Shown here in pieces: positions 50,333 to 59,536 of a stretch of 64,000 nt of DNA. The notes under the pieces are model-generated. The model saw only the letters and a program-made list of their open reading frames with translations, was not told the origin of the DNA and did no database searches. The number at the start of each line of letters is the position of its first letter. Positions within the stretch are counted from its first letter, which is position 1. This stretch comes from Candidatus Bathyarchaeota archaeon. GTDB taxonomy: Archaea; Thermoproteota; Bathyarchaeia; Bathyarchaeales; Bathycorpusculaceae. The stretch covers positions 352,137 through 416,136 of the forward strand of contig JAOZHS010000003.1 of assembly GCA_026014745.1 (NCBI GenBank), given 5' to 3'. Both the position numbers and the translations under genes were made by a program.

Positions 50333-53080
50333 ATGAACAATATGAAAAACAAAAAAATGGCTTCCTTGATTGCAACCATCTTAATAGCGACAATAGCCCT
50401 TTCCTTTGCATATACACCAACAACTTCGGCAAGACTACGTGAATACGACAACATGGCATACGTTGCAGTTGCGCCAACCACAGTCGGCGTTGGCCAGACA
50501 GTATCTATCACCTTCTGGGCAGATAAACTGCCACCTACAGCTATCGGCGAATACGGCGACCGCTGGACCTTTGATGTCTACATCATTAAACCTGACGGAA
50601 CAAACGTAACCATTTCAGACATTGAATCTGACTCTGTCGGCGGAGCATACACAACATTCACACCCGACCAGACAGGAAACTACACCATTCAAGCCTATCT
50701 GCAAGAACATGTCATTGATGGCGGCGCAAGCAGAGGCGAATTATCGCCAGGAGGCGTCGGCTGGTGGCCATCCGGTTCAGTTGTTTCTGGGTGGGACCCA
50801 ATCGGTGTTGTCTTTAATGATGCCTATAGCGCAGCTATCACCTTAGAAGTTACAGACGAGCAAGTAGCAAACTACGAAGAAAACCCACTGCCAACCGATT
50901 ATTGGACACGCCCAGTATATGATACCAACAGAGGCTGGTCAACCGTTGTCATGGGACAATGGCTAGGCGCTAGCGAACTGGTACAGTACGGCAACAGCGG
51001 CAAATACAACCCCTACAGCACTGGACCCTCATCTGCACACATACTTTGGTCTTCACCATACAGCAGCGGCGGCATTGCAGGCGGTGTTTCAACTGTTAAC
51101 TCTTCAAGTTCTGACAACTCTTACTACAGCGGTCAATCATACGAAAACTACGGCGGGCCATCCATAGTGTTGAATGGTCGAGTCTATGTCGTCGACAATG
51201 TTAACCCACGGGAAGGCTTCTACTGCTATGACTTATACACAGGCGAAGTTCTCTACTATAGTAACAGTACAGGCTCAGTTTCAGGCGTTACCTCAGGCGG
51301 ATTTTACAGTACAGGCGGTATGTACAGCGGCCAAGTGTCCTTTGGACAAGTGCTAGTCTATGATTCGCCTAACCAACACGGCACTCTTAGCTACTATTGG
51401 GTCACAACCACTGATAGGTCTTACACATGGGATATGTACGATGACTATAGCGCTTCATACATTTGCAGCATAGCAAACACGACATGGTCCGTTACAACAC
51501 CGGATAGCAGAACCGTAACTCAAGGCGCAACAGGCACATCAGCAGTCGGAACCGACGGAAGCATACTAAGATACAACCTCGTCAACTTAGGCACAACAAC
51601 ATCGCCCAGTTGGTACCTACAGGTCTGGAACACTTCACAAGCCATCATGTACCCGCAATATCAACGTACAGCATCAACAGGCAGCAACGTCGAATGGATG
51701 TGGCGACCGGGATTAAACGCGACATACAATGGCAGAAACGGTTTCTCAGCAAATGTTAGCACCGCTATAACCCTACAAGGCAGCAGCTTAAGCATCCGTC
51801 AAGTCATACCCGATGAGCAAATGGTAGTAATCTATGCAGGCGCTAACAACGGGACCGTCTCAACTCCTGGCACAGTCTACTGCATCGACCTGTCACCCGG
51901 CAACGTAGGCGACATTCTATACAAATACAACTTCACAGCCCCCGCAAGCGTCGGCGACTCTTACGGTCAAAGTGAACAGTACAGCAACCACGACCCCGCA
52001 TTCAATGGCGTTAACATCCAAGAAGGCATCTTCTGGTACACAAACGCAATGACTCAAGAATACTACATCTACGACTTAGACGATGGTTCACTTTTATGGA
52101 CAGCCCCCGCAGCAGAACAATTCGCGTACTACGGCATGGGTACCGTTGTAGTCTATGATGGTCAATTCATTGACTGTGGCGGTTACTCAGGTGTTGTTCG
52201 CGCATTCAATGCCCAAAATGGTAACTTGCTATGGAACTGGACAGCGGAAAGCGTAGGCATCGGCGAAACATCATACCCCTTCACACCAACATACTTTGGC
52301 TGCCTCTCAGGCGACGGCTTACTATACCTCTATTCCAGCGAACACTCAGTCAACAACCCCATCCGACGCGACGCAAAACTCTGGTGCGTCAACGCATCAA
52401 GCGGCGACGAAGTATGGTCACTAACATGTTGGCCAAGCACCGCACCAATCCTTGCAGACGGAAGACTACTAGTACTCGACAGCCACGACAACGAAATCTA
52501 CTGCTACGGTAAAGGCGCAAGCGCCACCACACTCTCAACAATGAACACTGTACCCACCTTAGGCTCAAGCATCCAAATAACTGGCACAGTCACAGACGAC
52601 TCAGTATCCGGACGCATGGACACCAACGGCAACGTTGCAGTCGCATTGAAAGGTACTCCAGCAATCTCAGACGAGTCCATGGCAGCATGGATGGAATATC
52701 TCTACCGACAAGACGCACGACCCACAGACGCAACAGGCGTCGACGTGTATCTCTACGCGATTGACCCCAACGGAAACTACATTGACATCGGCACCACCAC
52801 AAGCGACAGCTATGGCAACTACGCAATCGCCTATCAACCTGAAGTTCCAGGCACCTACCAGATCATCGCAACCTTTGCAGGCACTAACTCATACTATAGC
52901 TCATCAGCATCCTCATACCTCACAGTAGGCTCAGAAGCATCAACCCCAACCCCCGCACCAACCTCAAACAGTGAAGCATCAATCGTCTCCGCAGTCATGA
53001 CCTACACCGCAGCAGCAGCAGTCGCCATAATCGTAGCAATCGCCATCGCAGTTGTCCTTATCCTAAACAAAAAACACTAA
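50333..53080 (+). CDS. large PQQ-propeller surface protein
   Basis: This 915-residue protein has a signal sequence (ASLIATILIATIALSFAY), an Ig-like domain (residues about 30-140), a PQQ/YVTN-type beta-propeller (about 215-740) with blades such as GGYSGVVRAFNAQNGNLLWNW and ASSGDEVWSLTCW, a second Ig-like domain, a TPTPAPTS linker and a C-terminal anchor (AVAIIVAIAIAVVLIL). Many Asn-glycosylation sequons are present. It is probably an abundant surface protein. GAAGGA six nt before the ATG at 50333 supports the start. The promoter has an 11-bp repeat array. The T-rich region after it is a terminator. The ligand is unknown. Confidence 0.8.
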   Translation: MNNMKNKKMASLIATILIATIALSFAYTPTTSARLREYDNMAYVAVAPTTVGVGQTVSITFWADKLPPTAIGEYGDRWTFDVYIIKPDGTNVTISDIESDSVGGAYTTFTPDQTGNYTIQAYLQEHVIDGGASRGELSPGGVGWWPSGSVVSGWDPIGVVFNDAYSAAITLEVTDEQVANYEENPLPTDYWTRPVYDTNRGWSTVVMGQWLGASELVQYGNSGKYNPYSTGPSSAHILWSSPYSSGGIAGGVSTVNSSSSDNSYYSGQSYENYGGPSIVLNGRVYVVDNVNPREGFYCYDLYTGEVLYYSNSTGSVSGVTSGGFYSTGGMYSGQVSFGQVLVYDSPNQHGTLSYYWVTTTDRSYTWDMYDDYSASYICSIANTTWSVTTPDSRTVTQGATGTSAVGTDGSILRYNLVNLGTTTSPSWYLQVWNTSQAIMYPQYQRTASTGSNVEWMWRPGLNATYNGRNGFSANVSTAITLQGSSLSIRQVIPDEQMVVIYAGANNGTVSTPGTVYCIDLSPGNVGDILYKYNFTAPASVGDSYGQSEQYSNHDPAFNGVNIQEGIFWYTNAMTQEYYIYDLDDGSLLWTAPAAEQFAYYGMGTVVVYDGQFIDCGGYSGVVRAFNAQNGNLLWNWTAESVGIGETSYPFTPTYFGCLSGDGLLYLYSSEHSVNNPIRRDAKLWCVNASSGDEVWSLTCWPSTAPILADGRLLVLDSHDNEIYCYGKGASATTLSTMNTVPTLGSSIQITGTVTDDSVSGRMDTNGNVAVALKGTPAISDESMAAWMEYLYRQDARPTDATGVDVYLYAIDPNGNYIDIGTTTSDSYGNYAIAYQPEVPGTYQIIATFAGTNSYYSSSASSYLTVGSEASTPTPAPTSNSEASIVSAVMTYTAAAAVAIIVAIAIAVVLILNKKH

Positions 53081-53090
53081 ACAGAACCAA

Positions 53091-53150
53091 AATTCTTCCC
53101 TTTTCTTTTTTTTAAAAAAAAAAATCTATCAAAAAAAGATGCTAATTAAG
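53091..53150. terminator. bidirectional poly-T/poly-A terminator
   Basis: TTCCCTTTTCTTTTTTTT on the plus strand and TTTTTTTTTTTT runs on the minus strand lie between two convergent genes. This is the archaeal oligo-T type of terminator and serves the PQQ gene and the gene at 53157. Confidence 0.6.
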
Positions 53151-53156
53151 TTAAGA

Positions 53157-54023
53157 CTACGTTTGTGCTGTCGGAAAAGGCGTTGGTGTAACCAAAGATT
53201 GTAACGCACGGTAATTTTGCGTATTTATCCCTGCAGCCAAAAATAGTTGAAAAATTTTTTGCATTTCATCATCACTTGGACCTGACCCAATTCCGCCTGT
53301 GGTGAGCCCAACATATCCATTACGAGTAGGGTTATCTGTTATCGTCCAAATCGCAAATTGTTTAACACGAAAAGTTGCGTCTTGGAATTCCCGCAGATTC
53401 AATAGTTTTAACAAATCAGCAGAAGTTGACTCGCCAATCGCAAATGCATTTTGAGAACTAGGAGTTTCTAAATTCATGCTTAAGCAAGCGACGGAAAGAG
53501 TCTTGTAAGAGTTCGCATTTGCATCCAAATAAATCGTTGTTGAGTACAATGAAACCATATTTTGTACACCTGACGATTGAGAAAGGAAGGTTGTACCCGG
53601 TTTTATTGTGATTTCTAATGCGTGGTCAGTGTTTGATTTTAGGTTGAGCTTGATCTGTTGGAGGTTCATGCCTTCTACTGTTGCTTGAACTATACCTTGG
53701 GTTATGGCTGTTTGCAGGTCAATACTTGTGGGAGTCGTAGTTGGGGTTGAAGTTATGGAGGGAGTAGGTGTCGGGGTGCTTTGTTGAGTTGGACTAGCTG
53801 AAGGAGTTACTGGTGGGGGCGTTAGTATTGGCTGTGAAGTGACGGGGGGTAACGAGTCCGAGGGGGTAGCAGAGGGAGGCGGCGAAGGGGAGGTTTCACC
53901 ATAAGTAATTGGTTTGTTATTGATAGCCACCAAGTAAATTGCGCTTCCGGCTACAATGCAGATGAATAATAAGATAACAAGGGATATGGCTATTGCCACC
54001 TTTTTTGTCGGATTAAATTGCAT
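53157..54023 (-). CDS. anchored surface protein with Pro/Ser/Thr linker
   Basis: This protein of about 288 residues has an N-terminal anchor (VAIAISLVILLFICIVAGSAIYL), a Pro/Ser/Thr-rich linker (residues about 45-100, PTPTPSITSTPTTTPTS and similar) and a soluble C-terminal domain (residues 105-285) with NLQQIKLNLKSNTDHALEITIKPGTTFLS. This segment resembles proteins binding at membrane surfaces, but no family is recognised. AGGTGG about ten nt before the ATG at 54023 fits. The promoter lies in the AT-rich gap to 54331. It converges on the PQQ gene. The function is unknown. Confidence 0.65.
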   Translation of the reverse strand: MQFNPTKKVAIAISLVILLFICIVAGSAIYLVAINNKPITYGETSPSPPPSATPSDSLPPVTSQPILTPPPVTPSASPTQQSTPTPTPSITSTPTTTPTSIDLQTAITQGIVQATVEGMNLQQIKLNLKSNTDHALEITIKPGTTFLSQSSGVQNMVSLYSTTIYLDANANSYKTLSVACLSMNLETPSSQNAFAIGESTSADLLKLLNLREFQDATFRVKQFAIWTITDNPTRNGYVGLTTGGIGSGPSDDEMQKIFQLFLAAGINTQNYRALQSLVTPTPFPTAQT

Positions 54024-54331
54024 AAAAATTGCCCACCTATCGATTTTACCGAAAAAATCCAAATAAATGAAATAAACTGCCAGCTAATATATGTTTAAAG
54101 AAAAAACGCCCACCATTTTTGTTGAAGCTTTTAAAAATCTAACGATGCTTTTATTGTTAGTTTCAGACATCTTTGAAAAAGTATTAAGCTAATCCAAATG
54201 GGCTTCGTGCAAGATGCTACAAATGTGAGGCGTAAGGTTTTTAGGAAGCGTAAGTATGCTAAAGGAAGCGCACATCTCAAAAAAGAAGCAGATATATAGG
54301 AAAACTGCATTGAGAAAGATGCAAAACGTGT

Positions 54332-54409
54332 GGGCCGGTCGTCTAGCCTGGTTAGGACATCTGCTTGACGTGCAGAAGGTCGCCGGTCCGAATCCGGTTC
54401 GGCCCACCA
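54332..54409 (+). tRNA. tRNA-Val(GAC), intact att site
   Basis: This is a complete tRNA with a 7-bp acceptor (GGGCCGG with TCGGCCC, one G-T pair), anticodon stem TCTGC/GCAGA, loop TTGACGT (anticodon GAC), T arm GGTCCGAATCC, discriminator A and an encoded CCA. A TATA box ATATATAG (54292-54299) lies about 35 nt upstream. Its 3' part from 54360 is repeated at 57040-57089, marking an integration site. Its encoded CCA, which tRNA-Ser lacks, may come from the element. Confidence 0.95.
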
Positions 54410-54527
54410 TTCTTCCCTTGATTATAGCATTCAATTGCAGAGTCGGGGCTTGTTTCCATGTCTTAGGTCCAAAATGATCCGATATGTTCGATAGGGCTTG
54501 TTCTCTGACTATGAAAGATTTAGGCAT
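54332..54527 (-). pseudogene. integrase N-terminal fragment (IntN)
   Basis: A minus-strand frame starts at ATG 54527 (MPKSFIVREQALSNISDHF), runs into the antisense of the tRNA as GRTGFGPATFCTSSR and thus carries the att site. In SSV-type integration the integrase gene is split this way: the N-terminal piece stays next to the intact tRNA and its frame matches the C-terminal piece at 57040-57089 (also GFGPATFCTSSR). Only the position and frame are seen. The residues are too few to prove an integrase alone. Confidence 0.5.
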
Positions 54528-54722
54528 CTATTCTGGGCGCTTTCGACTATAGTCTTGTCCAAACAGAGACGCATAGTTGTTTTAGTCTGTTGTAGTTGTT
54601 TCCACATGAAAACGCTATTCCAATCGAATTAGATTGTCTAATCTTTCTGTTTGTTCCATCTCTTTTTTCTCTCTATTGTTATCCTTAAGAACGGTTCAGG
54701 AAGAATAGCAGGTGATTCATCA

Positions 54723-54914
54723 GTGGATCAATACAAATTAGGGGATCAAGCCATAGCAATAAAGAAAACGAAAGCTGAAAATCCTGATTTGGATGAGGAT
54801 ACTTTAGGTAGGAAAGCTATTAGGAGATAAATTTGAGCAACATATACTGAAAACGCTTTTAAAAAGTACGAAGCTGAGACGATAAGGAGAGTCAGGGATA
54901 TGATAAAAGTGTAA
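54723..54914 (+). pseudogene. small basic protein gene with two in-frame stops
   Basis: A GTG at 54723 with AGGTGA seven nt upstream opens a frame encoding 35 residues (MDQYKLGDQAIAIKKTKAE onward), then TAA and, one codon later, TGA. The same frame then runs on for 26 codons (ATYTENAFKKYEAETIRRV onward) to a final TAA. A single helical, charged protein of about 63 residues interrupted by two stops is the simplest reading. It lies inside the element. The first 35 residues alone may also be expressed. Confidence 0.4.
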
Positions 54915-55087
54915 TTTAATCCCACTAGTCCTAACAGCTTTAAAATGTAAATCATTCGACTAAGAATTGAATAAGTTAGGTACGCACTAATTTAATATAC
55001 AACTTGTATATATAGCGAGTATTTGCCAAATAGGCACTCGTTTGCCTGCTAAATTAGTATTCCGAGTTTGAAAAGCGGCTGAGCAAA

Positions 55088-56569
55088 ATGACTAAATTGG
55101 AACTCCTGCTCGTAAATCCACCAAAATATAATGGTTTTTCAGTTACAAGGGAAGAACGCTGCGAAGAAGTCACCCGCTATTTGGTACTCATGCCTGCAAC
55201 TCTGCTACTTTTGGCTAGCGCATTGAGAAAGCAAGGCCACCATGTTGAGTTGGTTGATGCGAACGCATTCAATCTTGGAATAGAAGAGTTAACAAAAAAA
55301 TTTGATAACAAGAAATTCGACTGTGTTCTTTTTCCTTTTAATTCGTACGTAATATGGCAAGATATGAAGATCTGCGGCATCGCAAAGAAATCAAACCAAT
55401 CATGCAAGACAATCAGTTTCTCTTTTTACTCAAGAGTAATAGCAAAAGAATTACTCTCCAACTACGAAGAGTTGGACATACAAATAGTCGGTTCTCCTTT
55501 TTCAGTTGTGCCCAGATTAATCAAGTGCTTTGCTGACAATGATAACGTTGAAACCGTGCGGGGGATAGCCTATAGAAAAAATAACCACGAAATAGTAGTA
55601 AACAACACAATTAAAGAGAAAGCATTAGCCGATTTTCCGCTTCCAGCCTATGACTTGTTACCGTCTTTCAAGCCTTACTACATAATTGATCCCCATTTGA
55701 CTCCTGTTGCGTTAGTAATATCTGGGATAGGTTGCCCATTTTCCTGCAATTTTTGCAACTATGCTCAAACTGGATATGAAACTAGACCTATTTACAGTAT
55801 AATCGATGAACTTAGACTATTAAAGCGACTTGGAAACCTTAAGTACGTTTGGTTTTACGATGCATCTTTTACTGTCAATCGTAAAAGGGCTACCGCCATT
55901 TGTGAAGCAATCATAAAAGAAGGCTTGCATTTCAAATGGTTTTGTGATTCAAGGGTGGATTCAGTCGATCAAGAGTTGCTTACACTAATGAGGAAATCTG
56001 GTTGCATCGGTATTTCTTACGGAGTGGAATCTGGATGCCAAAGAATCCTTGACGCGATGGGAAAAGGTTGTACGATAGAGCAGGCTAGAAAAGCATTAAT
56101 CTGGACTCGCAAAGCAAGAATTATGGTTCAAATGAACATGATTATTGGTTATCCCGGAGAAAATGTCACATCACTTAACGAAAGCAAGGCCTTCATTAAA
56201 GAGATACTCCCCGAGAATTTACAAATCGCAACCCTTCAGGTTGTACCTGGAACGGCACTTTTCAGAGAGACAGCACTTAACCATGAAAAAGCCGAGAAGA
56301 ATGATTTGGCACCATGCTTTAAGTATCGAGAATCCAAGCAGCTAAATGATGAAATAACAAGGATGAAACGAATTCTTTTGTTCAATCCTAAATGGTGGCT
56401 GCTTTCCGCAAGATCCCTATCGTTGAATCCGGAGCTAGTTTTACCACTGCTTGGAACATATGCCAGGGGATTCAGTGAAAAGGCTTTTTCTTACTTTTAC
56501 CAATCATCTCTTGGAATGGCACTTGAACGCACACAATTTACACTCACGAGGGAAGAAGCCGTAGTTTAA
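55088..56569 (+). CDS. B12-binding domain radical SAM protein
   Basis: This is a 493-residue radical SAM enzyme with an N-terminal cobalamin-binding-like domain (residues 1-150, starting LLLVNPPKYNG) and the iron-sulfur motif C216-x3-C220-x2-C223 in GCPFSCNFC. The C-terminal third has the usual helical extension. The DxHxxG motif of strict B12-binding proteins is not seen, so cobalamin binding may be of the base-off, partly degenerate type. It is the only intact gene in the integrative element and is AT-rich compared with flanking genes. Relatives act in methylation of lipids or in tetrapyrrole and peptide chemistry. The substrate is unknown. Confidence 0.85.
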   Translation: MTKLELLLVNPPKYNGFSVTREERCEEVTRYLVLMPATLLLLASALRKQGHHVELVDANAFNLGIEELTKKFDNKKFDCVLFPFNSYVIWQDMKICGIAKKSNQSCKTISFSFYSRVIAKELLSNYEELDIQIVGSPFSVVPRLIKCFADNDNVETVRGIAYRKNNHEIVVNNTIKEKALADFPLPAYDLLPSFKPYYIIDPHLTPVALVISGIGCPFSCNFCNYAQTGYETRPIYSIIDELRLLKRLGNLKYVWFYDASFTVNRKRATAICEAIIKEGLHFKWFCDSRVDSVDQELLTLMRKSGCIGISYGVESGCQRILDAMGKGCTIEQARKALIWTRKARIMVQMNMIIGYPGENVTSLNESKAFIKEILPENLQIATLQVVPGTALFRETALNHEKAEKNDLAPCFKYRESKQLNDEITRMKRILLFNPKWWLLSARSLSLNPELVLPLLGTYARGFSEKAFSYFYQSSLGMALERTQFTLTREEAVV

Positions 56570-57089
56570 TATTCTAAAGTTATCTTTGTCATAAATTTCT
56601 TTCATTCTTTGAGGTGAGTAATCCAAGTAATGTTTCGCCAATATACTTCGGGGTATTCGTCCGCAAAGAGTATCAACGTAGCTATCGCTGACATCCTTTG
56701 AAACCATCTCACAACAGAATAAGTCCCTTAATCTCGAGGTGTGATAATTAATCCTGTCTTTGTTCTTGCCTATTTCCAAATATTGTGACTTTCCTTATTG
56801 ACATTGGAAATAGTTTTGGATTGTCATCTTTTCCCATTCTTCAAGTATTGCTTTGGAACTTGAGATGTTTCTTCATTGAAGAAACTGAGCCGAGCCTTTT
56901 TAGTCTCTCCTGAATGAGGCTTTGGCTCAATCATCTTTTTCTCAAAATCGATACATCTTCAATTGAAAAATTCAAGACATCCATTCGTATTATTCCCCGT
57001 TTTCTTGATTGGAATTCTTTTCAGAAATAAGCTCAACATTCTGCTTGACGTACAGAAGGTAGCTGGTCCGAATCCGGTTCGGTCCACCA
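56504..57089 (-). pseudogene. broken tyrosine recombinase, C-terminal fragment (IntC)
   Basis: The minus strand downstream of the att copy reads GFGPATFCTSSRMLSLFLKR, then a stop. The same frame goes on with PHSGETKKARLSFFNEE to another stop near 56827. After a shift it continues NYHTSRLRDLF, SYVDTLCGRIPRSILAKHY, DYSPQRMKEIYDK. The second part carries HTSR (H-x-x-R) and the nucleophile segment HYLDYSP of archaeal SSV-type integrases. The core-binding region with the first catalytic Arg is missing. The last codons overlap the end of the radical SAM gene. Confidence 0.7.
57040..57089 (+). repeat. tRNA-Val 3' fragment (second att site)
   Basis: Fifty nucleotides equal to 54360-54409 except for four positions (G to A, C to A, C to T, C to T). 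It spans the anticodon arm, variable region, T arm and CCA end, but the 5' half of a tRNA is absent. The C-to-T at the acceptor would pair poorly. It is the element's far boundary and not a functional tRNA. Confidence 0.85.
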
Positions 57090-57249
57090 CAAACAATTAT
57101 TCTCAGCATCTCTTGTTCAAACAAGCTAGTGACTGGAACCGCAGAGGTTTTTAACCTCACAAACGTGTCAATCATCATTTTGCTTCTCGAAAAATTTATT
57201 AACAATACTTCACGTGTTACTAAATTAAAAAATCGTAATACAAATTATC

Positions 57250-58359
57250 ATGGGACGTATGCAAATGGGAAAAAACAAAATCTTCGCCATTGTGGCAATA
57301 GCAATAGTCATAATCGCAGGCATAAGTGCAGTTTACCTCCTCACCTCAAACCAAGCAAACAATCAACCAACAGCAACAACTGTCACCGACGCACTCGGGA
57401 GAACAGTAACCATACCCCAACAGGTAGACTCCATCTACTGCATAGGCGCATGTTCCTTGCGGTTAGTGTCTTATTTTAACGCAGTTGACAAAGTACACGC
57501 AATCGAAACCGCCGGCACATTCAACACACTTGACGACCAAACATACTACCTCATCAACAAAGAAAAATTCTCAAACCTACCCCAAGTCGCAACCACCGCT
57601 GAAGCCATCCTAGACCTCAACCCCAGCCTCATAATCACATCCACCGCCGAAGACATCGCAACCGCAGACACTCTTCAAAGCCAAACCAACATCCCCGTCT
57701 ACGTCATCAACGCCAACGTCGAATTCGGACAAGCATATTATGACCAGATAACTTCTCTGGGTACTTTGTTGGGAGAGTCAACCAGAGCTGCACAACTCAA
57801 TGAGGGCGTCGCCAACATGATCAGCGAAATCACAGCTAAAGCAACTACTGCCAGCGTCGAGAAAGCCTATGCATGTGGCATGTTCTATTATGGCGGAGCG
57901 TCATTCCTCAAAGGCTCTGGCAACTATTTGCCCTTCGACTACTCGATGGTCACAAACGCGATTGAGCCTGCCGCTAATGGTCAACCTTACACCATCACGC
58001 TCGAAACCCTCATCGCAGCAAACCCAGACTACATATTTATAGACAGCATAGGACTAAACAGTTGCATCGACACAATCAACGGATACATTGACTCAAACAC
58101 AGGATTAGCCGATGTTGCTGCAATTAAAGACAACAACATCTATTCAACATTGGTCTACAAGTGCTACGGCACCAATTGGGATAACCAGCTAGTGAACGTT
58201 TACTACATTGCATCAATAATGAACGGAAACCTCTACTCTTGGAACTTCGAGAACAAAGCAAACGAAATCATACAGCTATTTTATCCAGGAACCACAATGA
58301 CCTACGCTCAAATCGCAGCAGCGCAGACAGGCAACGGATGCAGCAAAGTCACGCTGTAA
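57250..58359 (+). CDS. FecB/BtuF-type ABC substrate-binding protein
   Basis: This 369-residue protein is anchored by an N-terminal helix (IFAIVAIAIVIIAGISAVYLL). The mature part is of the periplasmic binding class for iron chelates, haem or cobalamin: VTDALGRTVTIPQQVDSIYCIG, IITSTAEDIATADTL, QSQTNIPVYVINANVEFGQ and the final IIQLFYP. No lipobox Cys is present. It is the first gene of a FecBCD-like set with permease and ATPase. A TATA-like AAATTAAAAAATC lies upstream. Poly-T DNA at 58373-58393 follows. The substrate (siderophore or corrinoid) cannot be fixed. Confidence 0.88.
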   Translation: MGRMQMGKNKIFAIVAIAIVIIAGISAVYLLTSNQANNQPTATTVTDALGRTVTIPQQVDSIYCIGACSLRLVSYFNAVDKVHAIETAGTFNTLDDQTYYLINKEKFSNLPQVATTAEAILDLNPSLIITSTAEDIATADTLQSQTNIPVYVINANVEFGQAYYDQITSLGTLLGESTRAAQLNEGVANMISEITAKATTASVEKAYACGMFYYGGASFLKGSGNYLPFDYSMVTNAIEPAANGQPYTITLETLIAANPDYIFIDSIGLNSCIDTINGYIDSNTGLADVAAIKDNNIYSTLVYKCYGTNWDNQLVNVYYIASIMNGNLYSWNFENKANEIIQLFYPGTTMTYAQIAAAQTGNGCSKVTL

Positions 58360-58372
58360 TCTGTTAATATAC

Positions 58373-58393
58373 CTTTTTTTACATTATTTTTTT
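58373..58393 (+). terminator. oligo-T terminator
   Basis: CCTTTTTTTACATTATTTTTTT follows the substrate-binding protein gene, with two T-runs of seven. It could end or reduce transcription before the permease genes. Confidence 0.5.
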
Positions 58394-58561
58394 CCAATGG
58401 ATGTGTAGTGGACGAGCAAAAAGCAAGTTAACCATCATCATGAGGGCGATAAGGAAGCATTTGACATTTATGAGGACAATGAAAAAGAAGGCAACCAAAT
58501 CTCAAAAACATACCAGGGATTTGTAAAACGCAAACGCCTTTTCCTCATAGTTGGACTGCTT

Positions 58562-59536
58562 GTGCTCGTCGTTTGTGTAATCGTAGCCGCTCAAAACGGA
58601 CCTATTAAAATCCCATTTCCAGACGTCATCAGATACATCTTCACCTTCGACACTTCCGGAATGGGCGGTACTGTCTGGAACATACGCATGGTCAGAATTG
58701 TCGGCGCTATAGCCGCAGGCGCAGGTTTAGCCGTTGCGGGGGTAGTGATGCAGTGTATTCTCCGCAACCCCCTTGCTTCACCCTTCACGTTAGGCATATC
58801 GAGCGCGGCTGCCTTCGGAGCCTCCTTCGCCATCATCTTCCTTGGCGCAGGCAGCAGCATGACCAACATAGTTTCCATCAATAACCCCTACGTGACCACC
58901 ATATGCGCATTTTTATTCTCGCTGATAGCAACCGGAGCCATACTGGCACTTACCAAACTTACACGAGTCAGCGCTGAGACGATGATACTGGCAGGTGTGG
59001 CTATCAGCGTCATGTTCTCTGCAGGGTTATCCTTCATGCAGTACATTGCTACTGACTCACAGTTGGGCAATATTGTATCGTGGACCTTCGGCGATTTAGG
59101 CAAAGCAACTTGGTCTTGGAACACCCTAATTCTTGTGGTCTTTATCCCAGTGGCTTTTTACTTCTTCTACAAGAGATGGGACTATAATGCCCTAGACGCA
59201 GGAGAAGACACAGCCAAAGGGTTAGGCGTCAATACAGAACGGGAAAGACTCATAGGCATGATTTTAACCGCCGTTCTTTCCGCAGTCATAGTTTCCTTCT
59301 TCGGCATCATTGCCTTCATTGGCCTTCTGGGTCCACACATCGCCCGGATGATTATAGGCAGCGACCACCGTTACCTGATTCCGCTCTCAATTATCCTTGG
59401 AGCCATCATCTTGCTCATAGCAGACGCAATTGGTCAAGTAATCCTCTACCCATCAGTTATACCAGTAGGCATCATCACCTCAATGCTTGGAGGACCCCTT
59501 TTCATATACCTGCTAATCAGGAGGTACAGGAAATGA
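58562..59536 (+). CDS. FecCD-family ABC permease (start upstream is frameshifted)
   Basis: This permease has about nine hydrophobic segments and the FecCD motifs IRMVRIVGAIAAGAGLAVAGVVMQ, LRNPLASPFTLGISSAAAFGA and GIIAFIGLLGPHIARM. The GTG at 58562 sits inside the first helix. The same frame extends upstream through IVGLL, KRKRLF and an acidic head. A GTG start at 58408 would match if an AAAAA run (58418-58422) had one A less. The true protein is therefore about 375 residues and the annotated 324 are incomplete at the N-terminus. It overlaps the ATPase gene by 4 nt. Confidence 0.8.
   Translation: MLVVCVIVAAQNGPIKIPFPDVIRYIFTFDTSGMGGTVWNIRMVRIVGAIAAGAGLAVAGVVMQCILRNPLASPFTLGISSAAAFGASFAIIFLGAGSSMTNIVSINNPYVTTICAFLFSLIATGAILALTKLTRVSAETMILAGVAISVMFSAGLSFMQYIATDSQLGNIVSWTFGDLGKATWSWNTLILVVFIPVAFYFFYKRWDYNALDAGEDTAKGLGVNTERERLIGMILTAVLSAVIVSFFGIIAFIGLLGPHIARMIIGSDHRYLIPLSIILGAIILLIADAIGQVILYPSVIPVGIITSMLGGPLFIYLLIRRYRK

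Larger units (their letters stand above)
54360..57089. mobile_element. SSV-type integrative element remnant at tRNA-Val
   Basis: About 2.7 kb between an intact tRNA-Val and a 50-nt copy of its 3' half (46 of 50 positions equal, 57040-57089). The ends hold IntN and IntC in the polarity expected for SSV-type integration. Inside are a pseudogene with two stops, a B12-binding radical SAM gene and AT-rich noncoding DNA. Four differences between the att copies and broken integrase frames show that the insertion is old and immobile. Confidence 0.75.

Noticed and set aside
57040-57089. Second tRNA-Val gene
   Set aside because: Only the 3' half is present; the 5' acceptor strand and D arm are missing, so it is an att remnant.
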